From: Neiella marina
Lineage (GTDB): Bacteria; Pseudomonadota; Gammaproteobacteria; Enterobacterales; Neiellaceae
Assembly (NCBI RefSeq): GCF_002165625.1
Contig: NZ_NGNS01000033.1
Span: forward strand, 1-33,468
Length of the DNA stretch: 33,468 nucleotides
Direction of reading: 5' to 3'
Each line of letters begins with the position of its first letter. Position 1 is the first letter of the stretch. The notes below the pieces were generated by a model. It was not told the DNA's origin. It ran no database searches and was given only the letters and a program-made list of their open reading frames with translations. The position numbers were made by a program, and so were the translations under genes. Positions 8,763-16,491 of this stretch are shown here, piece by piece.

Positions 8763-9080
8763 TTAGCTGATTACTTGATTAGTCGACTTGAAGAAACGAA
8801 CTTTTTTGCCGTCTTCAACTCGGAAACCTACACGATCTGCTTTGCCAGTTTCGGCGTTGTAGATCGCTACATTAGAAACGTCAATTGCCGCTTCTTTTTC
8901 AATGATGCCGCCCTCAACCTGTAGGTATGGGTTTGGCTTCTGATGCTTCTTGACGATGTTAACGCCTTTAACAAGGACTTTGCCCGCTTCAACTAAGACT
9001 TGCTCGACTTCGCCGCGCTTGCCTTTGTCTTTACCGGCCAAAACGATAACTTCATCGCCTTTATGGATTTTCGCTGCCAT
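8763..9080 (-). CDS. rplX: 50S ribosomal protein L24
   Basis: The 105-aa product carries a KOW motif near the N-terminus ([19 protein letters not shown], about 8-26) and the L24 segment [21 protein letters not shown]24 is an early 23S rRNA-binding assembly initiator protein located near the tunnel exit. It follows rplN by 12 nt and precedes rplE by 14 nt, the standard spc order. Confidence 0.98.
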   Translation of the reverse strand: MAAKIHKGDEVIVLAGKDKGKRGEVEQVLVEAGKVLVKGVNIVKKHQKPNPYLQVEGGIIEKEAAIDVSNVAIYNAETGKADRVGFRVEDGKKVRFFKSTNQVIS

Positions 9081-9092
9081 GATTGATTCTCC

Positions 9093-9461
9093 TTACAGCA
9101 CTTCTGGCGCCAGAGAGACGATTTTCATGAACTTCTCAGAGCGAAGTTCACGCGTCACTGGACCGAAGATACGAGTACCGATCGGCGCATGGTTGGCGTT
9201 CAACAGAACGGCCGCGTTACGATCGAATTTAATCAGAGAACCGTCTTGGCGACGAACACCCTTTCTGGTTCGCACTACAACGGCATTCAGAACATCACCT
9301 TTTTTAACTTTACCGCGAGGAATTGCTTCCTTCACAGAAACTTTGATGATGTCACCAATGCCGGCATAGCGGCGGTGTGATCCACCGAGAACCTTAATAC
9401 ACATCACGCTGCGAGCGCCGCTATTGTCAGCTACGTCCAGCAGGGTCTGCATTTGGATCAT
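9093..9461 (-). CDS. rplN: 50S ribosomal protein L14
   Basis: The 122-aa product, [20 protein letters not shown] through [14 protein letters not shown], is canonical L14 with the signature [21 protein letters not shown]14 forms intersubunit bridges and is the binding site of RsfS. It is the first gene of the spc operon. In most gammaproteobacteria rpsQ, the last S10-operon gene, lies directly upstream; here no ribosomal gene is found upstream and the next genes belong to a bacteriocin island. Confidence 0.98.
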   Translation of the reverse strand: MIQMQTLLDVADNSGARSVMCIKVLGGSHRRYAGIGDIIKVSVKEAIPRGKVKKGDVLNAVVVRTRKGVRRQDGSLIKFDRNAAVLLNANHAPIGTRIFGPVTRELRSEKFMKIVSLAPEVL

Positions 9462-9550
9462 TTCAGTGCTCCGCTATTTACTTTACGTAAAACAAAAGAT
9501 CCGGGCCCGTTCGAGCTCGGATCGTGGCTGCCTTTTTACAAGGGCGCCGA

Positions 9551-9579
9551 AGTATACCACCGGATTTGTGAGATGGGTA
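9551..9579 (-). promoter_or_regulatory. spc operon promoter (extended -10)
   Basis: On the minus strand, TGGTATACT (9551-9559) is an extended -10 (TGn + TATACT) followed by a GC-rich discriminator (TCGGCGCCC), typical of growth-rate-controlled ribosomal promoters. The position 17 bp upstream holds TACCCA (9574-9579). I recall the E. coli spc promoter also having a CTACCCAT segment at the -35 position, so this appears to be the orthologous promoter. The transcript would have a leader of about 80 nt before rplN. Confidence 0.75.
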
Positions 9580-9702
9580 GTGGAAATTTGAACTAACTTT
9601 TAGCGCCGGGTAACGCTTTCGAAATAGCTTTTCTGATCGTTTCTCTTGCCGATTGTGGGCTTGCTACTTTGAAGTTATGGGATGCAAAAGTAACTATAGT
9701 GA

Positions 9703-9870
9703 TTAGGCATCAAGCAAAGTGATTATATTACCGAGATTATTAGCAACGAAGATCTATCCATTGGTGAAGCTAATACGCACCCCATCATGGCCATTATCAG
9801 ATGCGATGCTACTGCTGAGGTAGGCGTACTCATTTGAGATGTTGTTACGGATAGTACACGCGGTCGTTGA
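9703..9870 (-). pseudogene. Possible remnant of the 3' end of an unidentified gene
   Basis: One minus-strand frame runs from about 9870 to an in-frame TAG at 9754-9756, then continues to TAA at 9703-9705. Its conceptual product is unusually protein-like (RNNISNEYAYLSSSIASDNG, HDGVRISFTNG, then after the stop IFVANNLGNIITLLDA). The Asn/Ser-rich, beta-strand-like composition is reminiscent of surface or beta-helix proteins, but no family is recognised. There is no start codon with a ribosome-binding site. It could be a decayed gene fragment or chance. Otherwise 9600-9880 holds no gene. Confidence 0.22.
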
Positions 9871-9879
9871 CTATAAGCC

Positions 9880-10032
9880 CTAACTCCTTACTTCAAAAAA
9901 AATGTTTAACGCTACTGCTCCTGCCAACAGTAACAGAAAGACTACGCTGTCTACCCCCCAAAAGGACCCGAGCTTTCCAAACCAAAAGGAAGTTAGCATA
10001 GCTGGTAAAATCGCTCTTTGGGTTCTGGTCAT
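9880..10032 (-). CDS. Small hydrophobic protein of the bacteriocin island (hypothetical)
   Basis: A 50-aa reading frame starts at ATG 10030-10032 with AGGAGA a few bases upstream, a good Shine-Dalgarno at proper spacing. The N-terminal part is basic (MTRTQRAILPAMLTSFWFGK), followed by GSFWGVDSVV and a single hydrophobic segment FLLLLAGAVALNIFF (about 32-46). One membrane span is likely. There is no double-glycine leader, so it is not a second standard precursor. It is the last candidate gene of the minus-strand island, so an immunity or accessory role is possible, but this is position-based inference only. Confidence 0.45.
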   Translation of the reverse strand: MTRTQRAILPAMLTSFWFGKLGSFWGVDSVVFLLLLAGAVALNIFFEVRS

Positions 10033-10303
10033 AGTGTCTCCTGTAAATGCTCCAGAGCAAAAATGGGGGCTTCAATAATGCATGGTTTTTGCACAGTGCT
10101 GACCTGGCTAATGTTTTGTAAACATTCGAGTAGAGTCAGGCTACCTTTTTTTGTGGCTTCGTTAGGTGGGTAATCCAAGTTTGAGAGCTATATCGCGCAA
10201 TGGAATCCCATTGACAATGCTCTCGTGGCTTAATGCACTCCGCACTTCCAATGGTCGGTTGTCGAATGCAACCTCGCTTTTCGATAATAAAAACACCTAG
10301 TAA
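10033..10303. other. Intergenic stretch without a confident gene
   Basis: No supported gene, RNA or repeat is seen. A minus-strand GTG-initiated frame (10162-10296) encodes 44 residues ending in GIPLRDIALKLGLPT, which looks like a helix-turn-helix fragment, but it has no usable ribosome-binding site. The region is AT-richer than its neighbours, in keeping with an acquired island. Confidence 0.5.
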
Positions 10304-10612
10304 CTAAGTTTCTACGCGAACTAATGTGCACAGCGGCGCAGACAACTTAGCAATACCAAGGCACAAAGTCATACCTAATAGATAACTTACGTCAGCATCA
10401 ACCTTATATGACGACAAAACGCGGTCTAAAAGTAACCATGAAGGTACACCAAGAATACACGTAGCCAAAAGTGATGAAACTATACTCTCCGTGAGCCTAG
10501 CCTGACAGTGGTCGCAGTCGATAGTTCCAGCTTTGATCAGCTTAACTCTCTCTTTTAAATCAACAGGGGCGTTACAGCACGGGCAATTTACAACGAAGAT
10601 ATCTTTAAACAT
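10304..10612 (-). CDS. Double-CxxC small membrane protein, candidate bacteriocin immunity protein
   Basis: The 102-aa protein has an N-terminal zinc-ribbon-like module with Cys10-x-x-Cys13 (CPCC) and Cys33-x-x-Cys36 (CDHC), separated by 19 residues. Two hydrophobic, probably membrane-spanning segments follow (about 44-64 and 76-96). The arrangement is reminiscent of small CxxC-20-CxxC proteins, but I do not assign a family with confidence. It begins 57 nt downstream of the bacteriocin precursor, beyond a hairpin, the usual place for a cognate immunity gene, and a short two-span membrane protein fits immunity to a pore-forming class II bacteriocin. This function is inference. ATG at 10610-10612; the upstream Shine-Dalgarno (GAGA) is weak. 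Confidence 0.7.
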   Translation of the reverse strand: MFKDIFVVNCPCCNAPVDLKERVKLIKAGTIDCDHCQARLTESIVSSLLATCILGVPSWLLLDRVLSSYKVDADVSYLLGMTLCLGIAKLSAPLCTLVRVET

Positions 10613-10630
10613 AAACCGGATCTCACTTGT

Positions 10631-10659
10631 TTGGGCGTGAGCATGCTGCTCACGCCCAA
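10631..10659. terminator. Strong hairpin between bacteriocin precursor and candidate immunity gene
   Basis: A perfect 13-bp stem, TTGGGCGTGAGCA and TGCTCACGCCCAA, closes a 3-nt loop. On the plus strand it is followed by AGAGTTTTTTG, so it resembles an intrinsic terminator for plus-strand transcription. For the minus-strand operon it lies directly after the bacteriocin stop codon with no U-tract downstream. There it may protect the short precursor mRNA from 3' exonucleases or attenuate read-through into the downstream gene. Confidence 0.8.
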
Positions 10660-10669
10660 GAGTTTTTTG

Positions 10670-10846
10670 TTAAGAAGTAATTAATGTTTTAAGCCCATCA
10701 TATAGAGCGCCGCCACCGACAGCTTGCGCCCCAAAACGGACTGCCCGATAAGTTCTATAAGCGTGGACAGCACCTACTCCAACCCAGTATAAAGCTACGA
10801 ATCCACCCTTTACCTCAGACAGTTCACTCTCTTTTAATTCTTTCAT
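10670..10846 (-). CDS. Class II bacteriocin (microcin-like) precursor with double-glycine leader
   Basis: A 58-aa frame starts at ATG 10844-10846 with AAGGA upstream (AAAAGGAAATTGTT-ATG). The N-terminus MKELKESELSEVKGG is a textbook double-glycine leader: LS at -7/-6 relative to GG, hydrophobic residue at -4 and Gly-Gly at -2/-1. Cleavage after Gly15 would release a 43-residue peptide that begins FVALYWVGVG, contains R31, R34 and R37, is Gly/Ala-rich (GAQAVGGGAL) and is net cationic. No cysteines are present, so no disulfide is expected. It sits 50 nt after the C39-peptidase exporter gene, its expected processing partner, and before a candidate immunity gene. I do not recognise the mature peptide; it may be a new member. 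No second precursor was found. Confidence 0.88.
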   Translation of the reverse strand: MKELKESELSEVKGGFVALYWVGVGAVHAYRTYRAVRFGAQAVGGGALYDGLKTLITS

Positions 10847-10875
10847 AACAATTTCCTTTTGTAGTTACGTTTAAC

Positions 10876-10896
10876 ATTCCCGCACCGCGCGGGAAT
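10876..10896 (-). promoter_or_regulatory. Hairpin between exporter gene and bacteriocin precursor
   Basis: ATTCCCGC and GCGGGAAT form a perfect 8-bp stem with a 5-nt loop immediately after the exporter stop codon (10897-10899). There is no downstream U-tract on the minus strand, so it is not a standard terminator. With the 13-bp hairpin at 10631-10659 it brackets the precursor coding sequence, an arrangement expected for an RNase-processed, stabilised small mRNA. Function is inferred from geometry only. Confidence 0.65.
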
Positions 10897-13047
10897 TCAT
10901 GCAACAGCTCCAAGCTGTTGTTTAATTTGTTGCGTGACGTCTTCTATGCCATCACGTGTTAAATGCAAAATCCGGTCTGCTGAAATCATCGTTTCTGGAC
11001 GATGAGCAATGATCACTCGGGTAATATTAAGTTCGGCGATGGCTTGGTTTACTGCATGCTCTGAATTTAGATCAAGATGACTAGTCGCTTCGTCGAGAAG
11101 GAGAATTTTTGGCTGCTGATACAAAGCTCTTGCCAGTAAGATACGTTGCTTTTGACCACCTGATAAACTGCTACCCATATCACCGATGAGGCTGTTGTAA
11201 TTCATCGGCATAGCCATGATGTCTTGATGAACCGCAGCCATTTGAGCACAGTTGGCGATTCGCTCCATATTCAACTCATCACTGAAAAATGAGATGTTGT
11301 CGGCAATGGAGCCCGATAACAATTGGTCGTCTTGCATCACCGAAGCTATTTGACGACGGTAATGTGTCATACATAAGTGGGGTAATTCATGGTCATCAAC
11401 AGATATCACCCCCTGAGAAACGGGCAACAAACCCAGTAGCGCTTTGACCAAGGTCGATTTGCCAACGCCTGAAGGTCCAATTAAAGCAACCGACTCTCCC
11501 GCTTCCACGGCAAACGACACCCCGTTGAACAAGTAAGGTTCTCCTTGGTGGTAGCGAAAGCCAACATTGTTAAACTCGATGCGGCCCTTTATCTCGGGTT
11601 TCAAGCCTTGTTCATTGACTGCTTCTTTTGGTGTTAAGGCAATATCCGCCAAGCGTTCCATATGCAGCCCTAGCATTTTGAATTGGATGAGCTTCTCAAT
11701 GAGATTGGCAAAACGCTCAGTAAACTGCTGCTTATAAGCAATAAAGGCAAACAGCATACCCACCGTAAACTGACCATCCATAACCAACAACGCGGCGAGA
11801 TAGATAACGATAACGTTCTCGAGACCAAACAGCAGCTGATTAGCACTAACGAATCCCAGCTCCAATTGGCCAATACGAATATTGGCGTTAAGCGTATCGG
11901 CAAAGCGATTTTGCCACAGCGATTGCCGCTGAGTTTCCGCGCCAAACAAACGAACCGTTTGAATCGCTCGAACTGTCTCAATGAAATGGCTGCTTTCTTT
12001 CGCTTGATTGCCAATAGCCTCCTCATTCTTTTGCCGCAGTGGCTTGAACAGCACAAGTCGAATTGCCGTAAACAAGGCAACGGCAGCCAACACCACCAAA
12101 GCCAGTTTGACGCTGTAGACAAACAGCATAATGAGCACGGCTAGCGCCATCACGCCATCGATTAATGCTTCAACAACGCCGGTGGTTAGGAACTCTTTGA
12201 CTTGTTGCAATGATCCAAAACGAGAGATGACATCACCAATATGGCGACTTTGGAAGTAACTAACGGGCAGCCTGACCAAATGACGAAAAAGATTGGCGGC
12301 AACTTGAATGTTAAGCATGGAGCTAAAGTGCAATACCACGAATCCTCGCAGCAAGTTCGTAGCCATACTCGATAACGTGATAAGGCCAAAACCGATAGCA
12401 AGAATTAATAGCAGGTCTTGGTCATGGCTAAGCAGGACATCGTCCACGACTAACTGGGAATAGTATGGCGACGCCAACGCAAGCGCTTGCAACACCACAG
12501 ATAGAATAACTAATCGAGATAGAGCCGATTTAAAGCCACTGATATTGCTCCACAGCTGAGAGAGCTTGAGCCGTTCTTTCACCCGATACTTTTTGAATTC
12601 GCTCGTTGGCGATAGTTCAAGGGCGATACCGGTAAAGTGATTGCCTAACTCCGCTAATTTTAGTTTTCTCTCCCCAACGGCTGGATCATGGATAGTGATT
12701 GAATCTCTACTCACGCTCTTTAAAACGACAAAGTGATTCATATCCCAATGCAAAACACATGGAGTTTGGAGCTTGCACAAGTGATCAAGATCGAGCTGCA
12801 ACGCACGCCCTGACATGCCCAGATGACCTGCCAACTGAATAAGTTGCTGCAGGCTCAGACCTCGTTGCGCACCTCCGATTTGCTTACGTAAGCTCGACAA
12901 ACTTTGCGCGCAGCCATGATAACCCGCAATCATCGCAATGCATGCTAACCCGCACTCCGACACCTCAGTTTGTAAAACCATCGGCAAGTTGCGCCAACCA
13001 AAAAACTTTACCTGCTGATTTGCGGCGGTGACCGTTGCTTCTGTCAT
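10897..13047 (-). CDS. Peptidase-containing ABC transporter (C39 family), bacteriocin exporter, CvaB-like
   Basis: The 716-aa inner-membrane protein combines three modules. Residues about 20-145 form a C39 cysteine peptidase: Gln26 (oxyanion), Cys32 in TEVSECGLACIAM, His105 in HWDMNHFVVL and Asp121 in IHDPAVGER, so the catalytic set is complete. Residues about 175-460 are the six-helix transporter domain. The nucleotide-binding domain has Walker A GPSGVGKST (524-532), signature LSGGQ (628-632), Walker B ILLLDEA (648-654, Glu653) and H-loop His682. Such exporters cut Gly-Gly leaders and export the peptide with ATP. The ATG overlaps the upstream fusion-protein gene (ATGA), implying coupling. 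The substrate is most likely the adjacent 58-aa precursor. Confidence 0.93.
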   Translation of the reverse strand: MTEATVTAANQQVKFFGWRNLPMVLQTEVSECGLACIAMIAGYHGCAQSLSSLRKQIGGAQRGLSLQQLIQLAGHLGMSGRALQLDLDHLCKLQTPCVLHWDMNHFVVLKSVSRDSITIHDPAVGERKLKLAELGNHFTGIALELSPTSEFKKYRVKERLKLSQLWSNISGFKSALSRLVILSVVLQALALASPYYSQLVVDDVLLSHDQDLLLILAIGFGLITLSSMATNLLRGFVVLHFSSMLNIQVAANLFRHLVRLPVSYFQSRHIGDVISRFGSLQQVKEFLTTGVVEALIDGVMALAVLIMLFVYSVKLALVVLAAVALFTAIRLVLFKPLRQKNEEAIGNQAKESSHFIETVRAIQTVRLFGAETQRQSLWQNRFADTLNANIRIGQLELGFVSANQLLFGLENVIVIYLAALLVMDGQFTVGMLFAFIAYKQQFTERFANLIEKLIQFKMLGLHMERLADIALTPKEAVNEQGLKPEIKGRIEFNNVGFRYHQGEPYLFNGVSFAVEAGESVALIGPSGVGKSTLVKALLGLLPVSQGVISVDDHELPHLCMTHYRRQIASVMQDDQLLSGSIADNISFFSDELNMERIANCAQMAAVHQDIMAMPMNYNSLIGDMGSSLSGGQKQRILLARALYQQPKILLLDEATSHLDLNSEHAVNQAIAELNITRVIIAHRPETMISADRILHLTRDGIEDVTQQIKQQLGAVA

Positions 13048-14303
13048 ACTCGTCCCCTCAAGCTATATAGCGGGTCAAGCAACCAATCGAGTAGATTTCG
13101 GGTATCAAGAACGATATCAGCTTCGAGCATCATGCCAGCTTGTAATGGCAGACGTTTACCATAAGCGGATATGTATTGCTGCTCTAGTTCAACGATCACT
13201 CGATAGACAGGTTCTTGTAACCGAACCGGTAATTTCGCTTCATCAGGACTGACGATTGATTTGGAGATCACAGCCAACTCACCATCAGCGATACCAAACC
13301 GCTGATGAGGAAAAGCATCAAAACGAAGCCTAGCCAGTTGCCCCTTCTCGACAAAACCTGCTGCGCGAGTCGGCAACCAAAGCTCAGCGTACAAAGTCGC
13401 ATCGTCTGGCAATACCGATAACAACGGCATCGTCGCAACGAGCGATTCACCTTCCTTTACTTGTATGGCCGAGACCGTGCCGTCTGCGGCTGCCCGCAAC
13501 ACTAATCGATGATTCGTTTCTTCAGTCAGCGACTGATGTTTAAGTGCTGCGATCTGACGTTGTAACTCCAAGTGTTTGTTGTTGTATTCAAAAGGCGCTT
13601 GAACCAGCTTGTAGTCAATTCGCTTGAGCGACAATCGACTCTTCACAACCAGCGCTTTTAATTGCTGAAGTTCTTGCTTCGCGACTAGAACACGTTGTTT
13701 ATGCTGTAAATAATCACTTTTAGTGACATGACCAGCTTGAAAAACTCGCTCCATATCGTCCAGTTGACTACGAAACAGTGCTTCTCTGGCTTCAAGTGCC
13801 GTTTGTTGCTGCTGCATTTCATCAAGCTCTAACTGCAGAAAACTCTTGGTTGATTCAAGCTCTTCTAACTGCTCACTATGCAGCGCATGGAGTTCTTGTT
13901 GCTGTTGCTCTAGAACCGCAATTTGCTGTAGCAGTTGGCCAAGACGCTCTGTGCCAGCGTCATCTCCTGTCATTAGCGATTGCTCAGAGACAAAAGTTAT
14001 TAGCGCGTCACCCTTGGCAACCCAGTCTCCTTCAGCAACATGAAGTTTTTCGATCTTACCGACTCTCGGAGCGTAGGTTTTGAGCACGCCCATGTCGGGC
14101 ACTAGATAACCCTTTACGACTTCTTTGCGGGTGTAGTCGCCAAGCCAAAGAAATACCAAACTGACGACTAGCAACAATAGTAGGAAGCCGGTGAGGGTCG
14201 AAAATGCAACTGGCTGGGAGACGATGACATCACCAGTCAAGCGATCTTTTTGATGGGTAACGGCTTGTTTTCTAAACAAACCTTTAGGGTTGGAGTCTGG
14301 CAT
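13044..14303 (-). CDS. HlyD/CvaA-type membrane fusion protein for bacteriocin export
   Basis: About 419 aa from the chosen start. A short cytosolic N-terminus (LFRKQAVTHQKDRLTGDVIV) precedes one membrane span (about residues 35-56, FLLLLLVVSLVFLWLG). The conserved lipoyl-half block APRVGKIEKLHVAEGDWVAK follows. A long Gln/Leu/Glu-rich coiled-coil hairpin occupies about 110-255, then the second lipoyl half (RAAADGTVSAIQVKEGE) and a beta-barrel region. It should link the exporter to a TolC-like outer-membrane channel, which is not in the window. ATG codons lie at 14304-14306 and 14301-14303 after AAGGA; I take the second for spacing. A TTG further upstream (14339) is less likely. First gene of the bacteriocin operon. 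Confidence 0.9.
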   Translation of the reverse strand: MPDSNPKGLFRKQAVTHQKDRLTGDVIVSQPVAFSTLTGFLLLLLVVSLVFLWLGDYTRKEVVKGYLVPDMGVLKTYAPRVGKIEKLHVAEGDWVAKGDALITFVSEQSLMTGDDAGTERLGQLLQQIAVLEQQQQELHALHSEQLEELESTKSFLQLELDEMQQQQTALEAREALFRSQLDDMERVFQAGHVTKSDYLQHKQRVLVAKQELQQLKALVVKSRLSLKRIDYKLVQAPFEYNNKHLELQRQIAALKHQSLTEETNHRLVLRAAADGTVSAIQVKEGESLVATMPLLSVLPDDATLYAELWLPTRAAGFVEKGQLARLRFDAFPHQRFGIADGELAVISKSIVSPDEAKLPVRLQEPVYRVIVELEQQYISAYGKRLPLQAGMMLEADIVLDTRNLLDWLLDPLYSLRGRV

Positions 14304-14441
14304 CATACGTCCTTGTAATCTCTTTTGCTGTGGGTACAAAAGCCTGATTACAACTTCATCTTCCTGATGAAAACCAGCTTGTGATTAAGAAAAGATCATC
14401 AGTTATTTATCGTCAATTTTTTTGTTGCATATTTTTTGTAC

Positions 14442-14462
14442 AAATGTATCAAGATCACATTT
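14442..14462. promoter_or_regulatory. CRP-like palindrome upstream of the bacteriocin operon
   Basis: On the minus strand AAATGTGATCTTGATACATTT resembles the CRP consensus AAATGTGA-N6-TCACATTT, except that the right half lacks one base, so half-site spacing is imperfect. It lies about 135 bp upstream of the fusion-protein start. Further down, TTGACG (plus-strand cgtcaa, 14411-14416) could be a -35, but no good -10 follows at the right distance. The rest of 14307-14520 is AT-rich and without a gene, and must hold the operon promoter. Confidence 0.35.
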
Positions 14463-14521
14463 TTTAGTTAGATAAGCCGATTTTGACAGCTCAAGCCATT
14501 GCTCAAGCAAGTAAAAACCAC

Positions 14522-14552
14522 AAAAAAAGCAAGGCTTTAGCCTTGCTTTTTT
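14522..14552. terminator. Rho-independent terminator downstream of purA
   Basis: AAAAAAAGCAAGGC, loop TTTA and GCCTTGCTTTTTT form a 7-bp GC-containing stem with A and T tracts on both sides. It ends minus-strand transcription of purA and insulates the bacteriocin operon downstream. The symmetry would also allow plus-strand termination. Confidence 0.92.
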
Positions 14553-14576
14553 ATTGCGAGATTTTGAAGCGTTTAA

Positions 14577-15950
<1,374 letters not shown>

Positions 15951-16111
15951 TTATTTGTGACCTCGCATGGTATGAGCAGTTGCGGTTTGCTGTAGGCGCC
16001 TTACTCCATAGGGGTTTCAGTAAAATGAATCAGTGATTGAAGCGATGACGATAACCAACACAATTCAATATTTAATCGATAAAAGCTATCAAGGAAATGG
16101 AAACAATCAAT

Positions 16112-16140
16112 TTTACCAAGTCCACTGAAGCCGTTATGCT
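16112..16140 (+). promoter_or_regulatory. Candidate grxA promoter
   Basis: TTTACC (16112-16117) and TATGCT (16135-16140) are separated by 17 bp and lie about 30 bp before the grxA ATG. E. coli grxA is activated by OxyR; immediately upstream GATAAAAGCTATC (16079-16091) has a partly OxyR-like ATAG/CTAT arrangement, but the full four-box pattern is not evident. The rest of 15930-16110 shows nothing else I can name. Confidence 0.5.
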
Positions 16141-16170
16141 TGATTCATCTTTTGTTCAGAGGACTTTCTC

Positions 16171-16428
16171 ATGTTTGCTGTTATTTTCGGCCGCCCTGGC
16201 TGCCCATACTGTGTTCGCGCCAAACAACTGGCTGAGCAACTTACTGAAGCTCGCGATGACTTTAAATTCCGTTACGTCGACATTCACGCAGAAGGTATTA
16301 GCAAGGCTGACTTGTCAAAAACCGTAGGTCACGAAGTAGAAACAGTGCCGCAAATCTTCTTAGATGAAAAACACATTGGCGGCTGTACCGACTTTGAACA
16401 AATAGTGCGGGACAACGGCTGGGTTTAA
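16171..16428 (+). CDS. grxA: Glutaredoxin 1
   Basis: The 85-aa protein has the dithiol active site Cys11-Pro-Tyr-Cys14 in FGRPGCPYCVRAKQLAEQL, the cis-Pro segment ETVPQIFLDEKHIGGCTDF (glutathione-binding TVP and GG motifs) and the same length as E. coli Grx1, to which it aligns almost throughout (DDFKFRYVDIHAEGISKADL). It reduces disulfides, including ribonucleotide reductase and OxyR, using glutathione. Cys at the residue after GG (GGC) replaces the Tyr of E. coli. AGAGGA lies upstream of the ATG. Convergent with hflC, sharing the terminator at 16448-16476. Confidence 0.97.
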   Translation: MFAVIFGRPGCPYCVRAKQLAEQLTEARDDFKFRYVDIHAEGISKADLSKTVGHEVETVPQIFLDEKHIGGCTDFEQIVRDNGWV

Positions 16429-16447
16429 GCCAGCGTTTGATAGCCAT

Positions 16448-16476
16448 AAAAAAGATGCCCGAGGGCATCTTTTTTT
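16448..16476. terminator. Bidirectional terminator (grxA / hflC)
   Basis: AAAAAAGATGCC, tetraloop CGAG and GGCATCTTTTTTT form a symmetrical intrinsic terminator between the converging grxA and hflC genes, about 20 nt after the grxA stop and 15 nt after the hflC stop. Confidence 0.94.
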
Positions 16477-16491
16477 ACATTGGCGTATTGG

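Noticed and set aside
9893-10075. 60-aa minus-strand frame
   Set aside because: It overlaps the 50-aa hydrophobic frame that has a proper ribosome-binding site; this one has none, and its C-terminal half is low-complexity Ser/Arg without recognisable character.
9703-10303. Second double-glycine precursor of a two-peptide bacteriocin
   Set aside because: I scanned the small frames on the minus strand for a leader ending Gly-Gly and found none besides the gene at 10670-10846.
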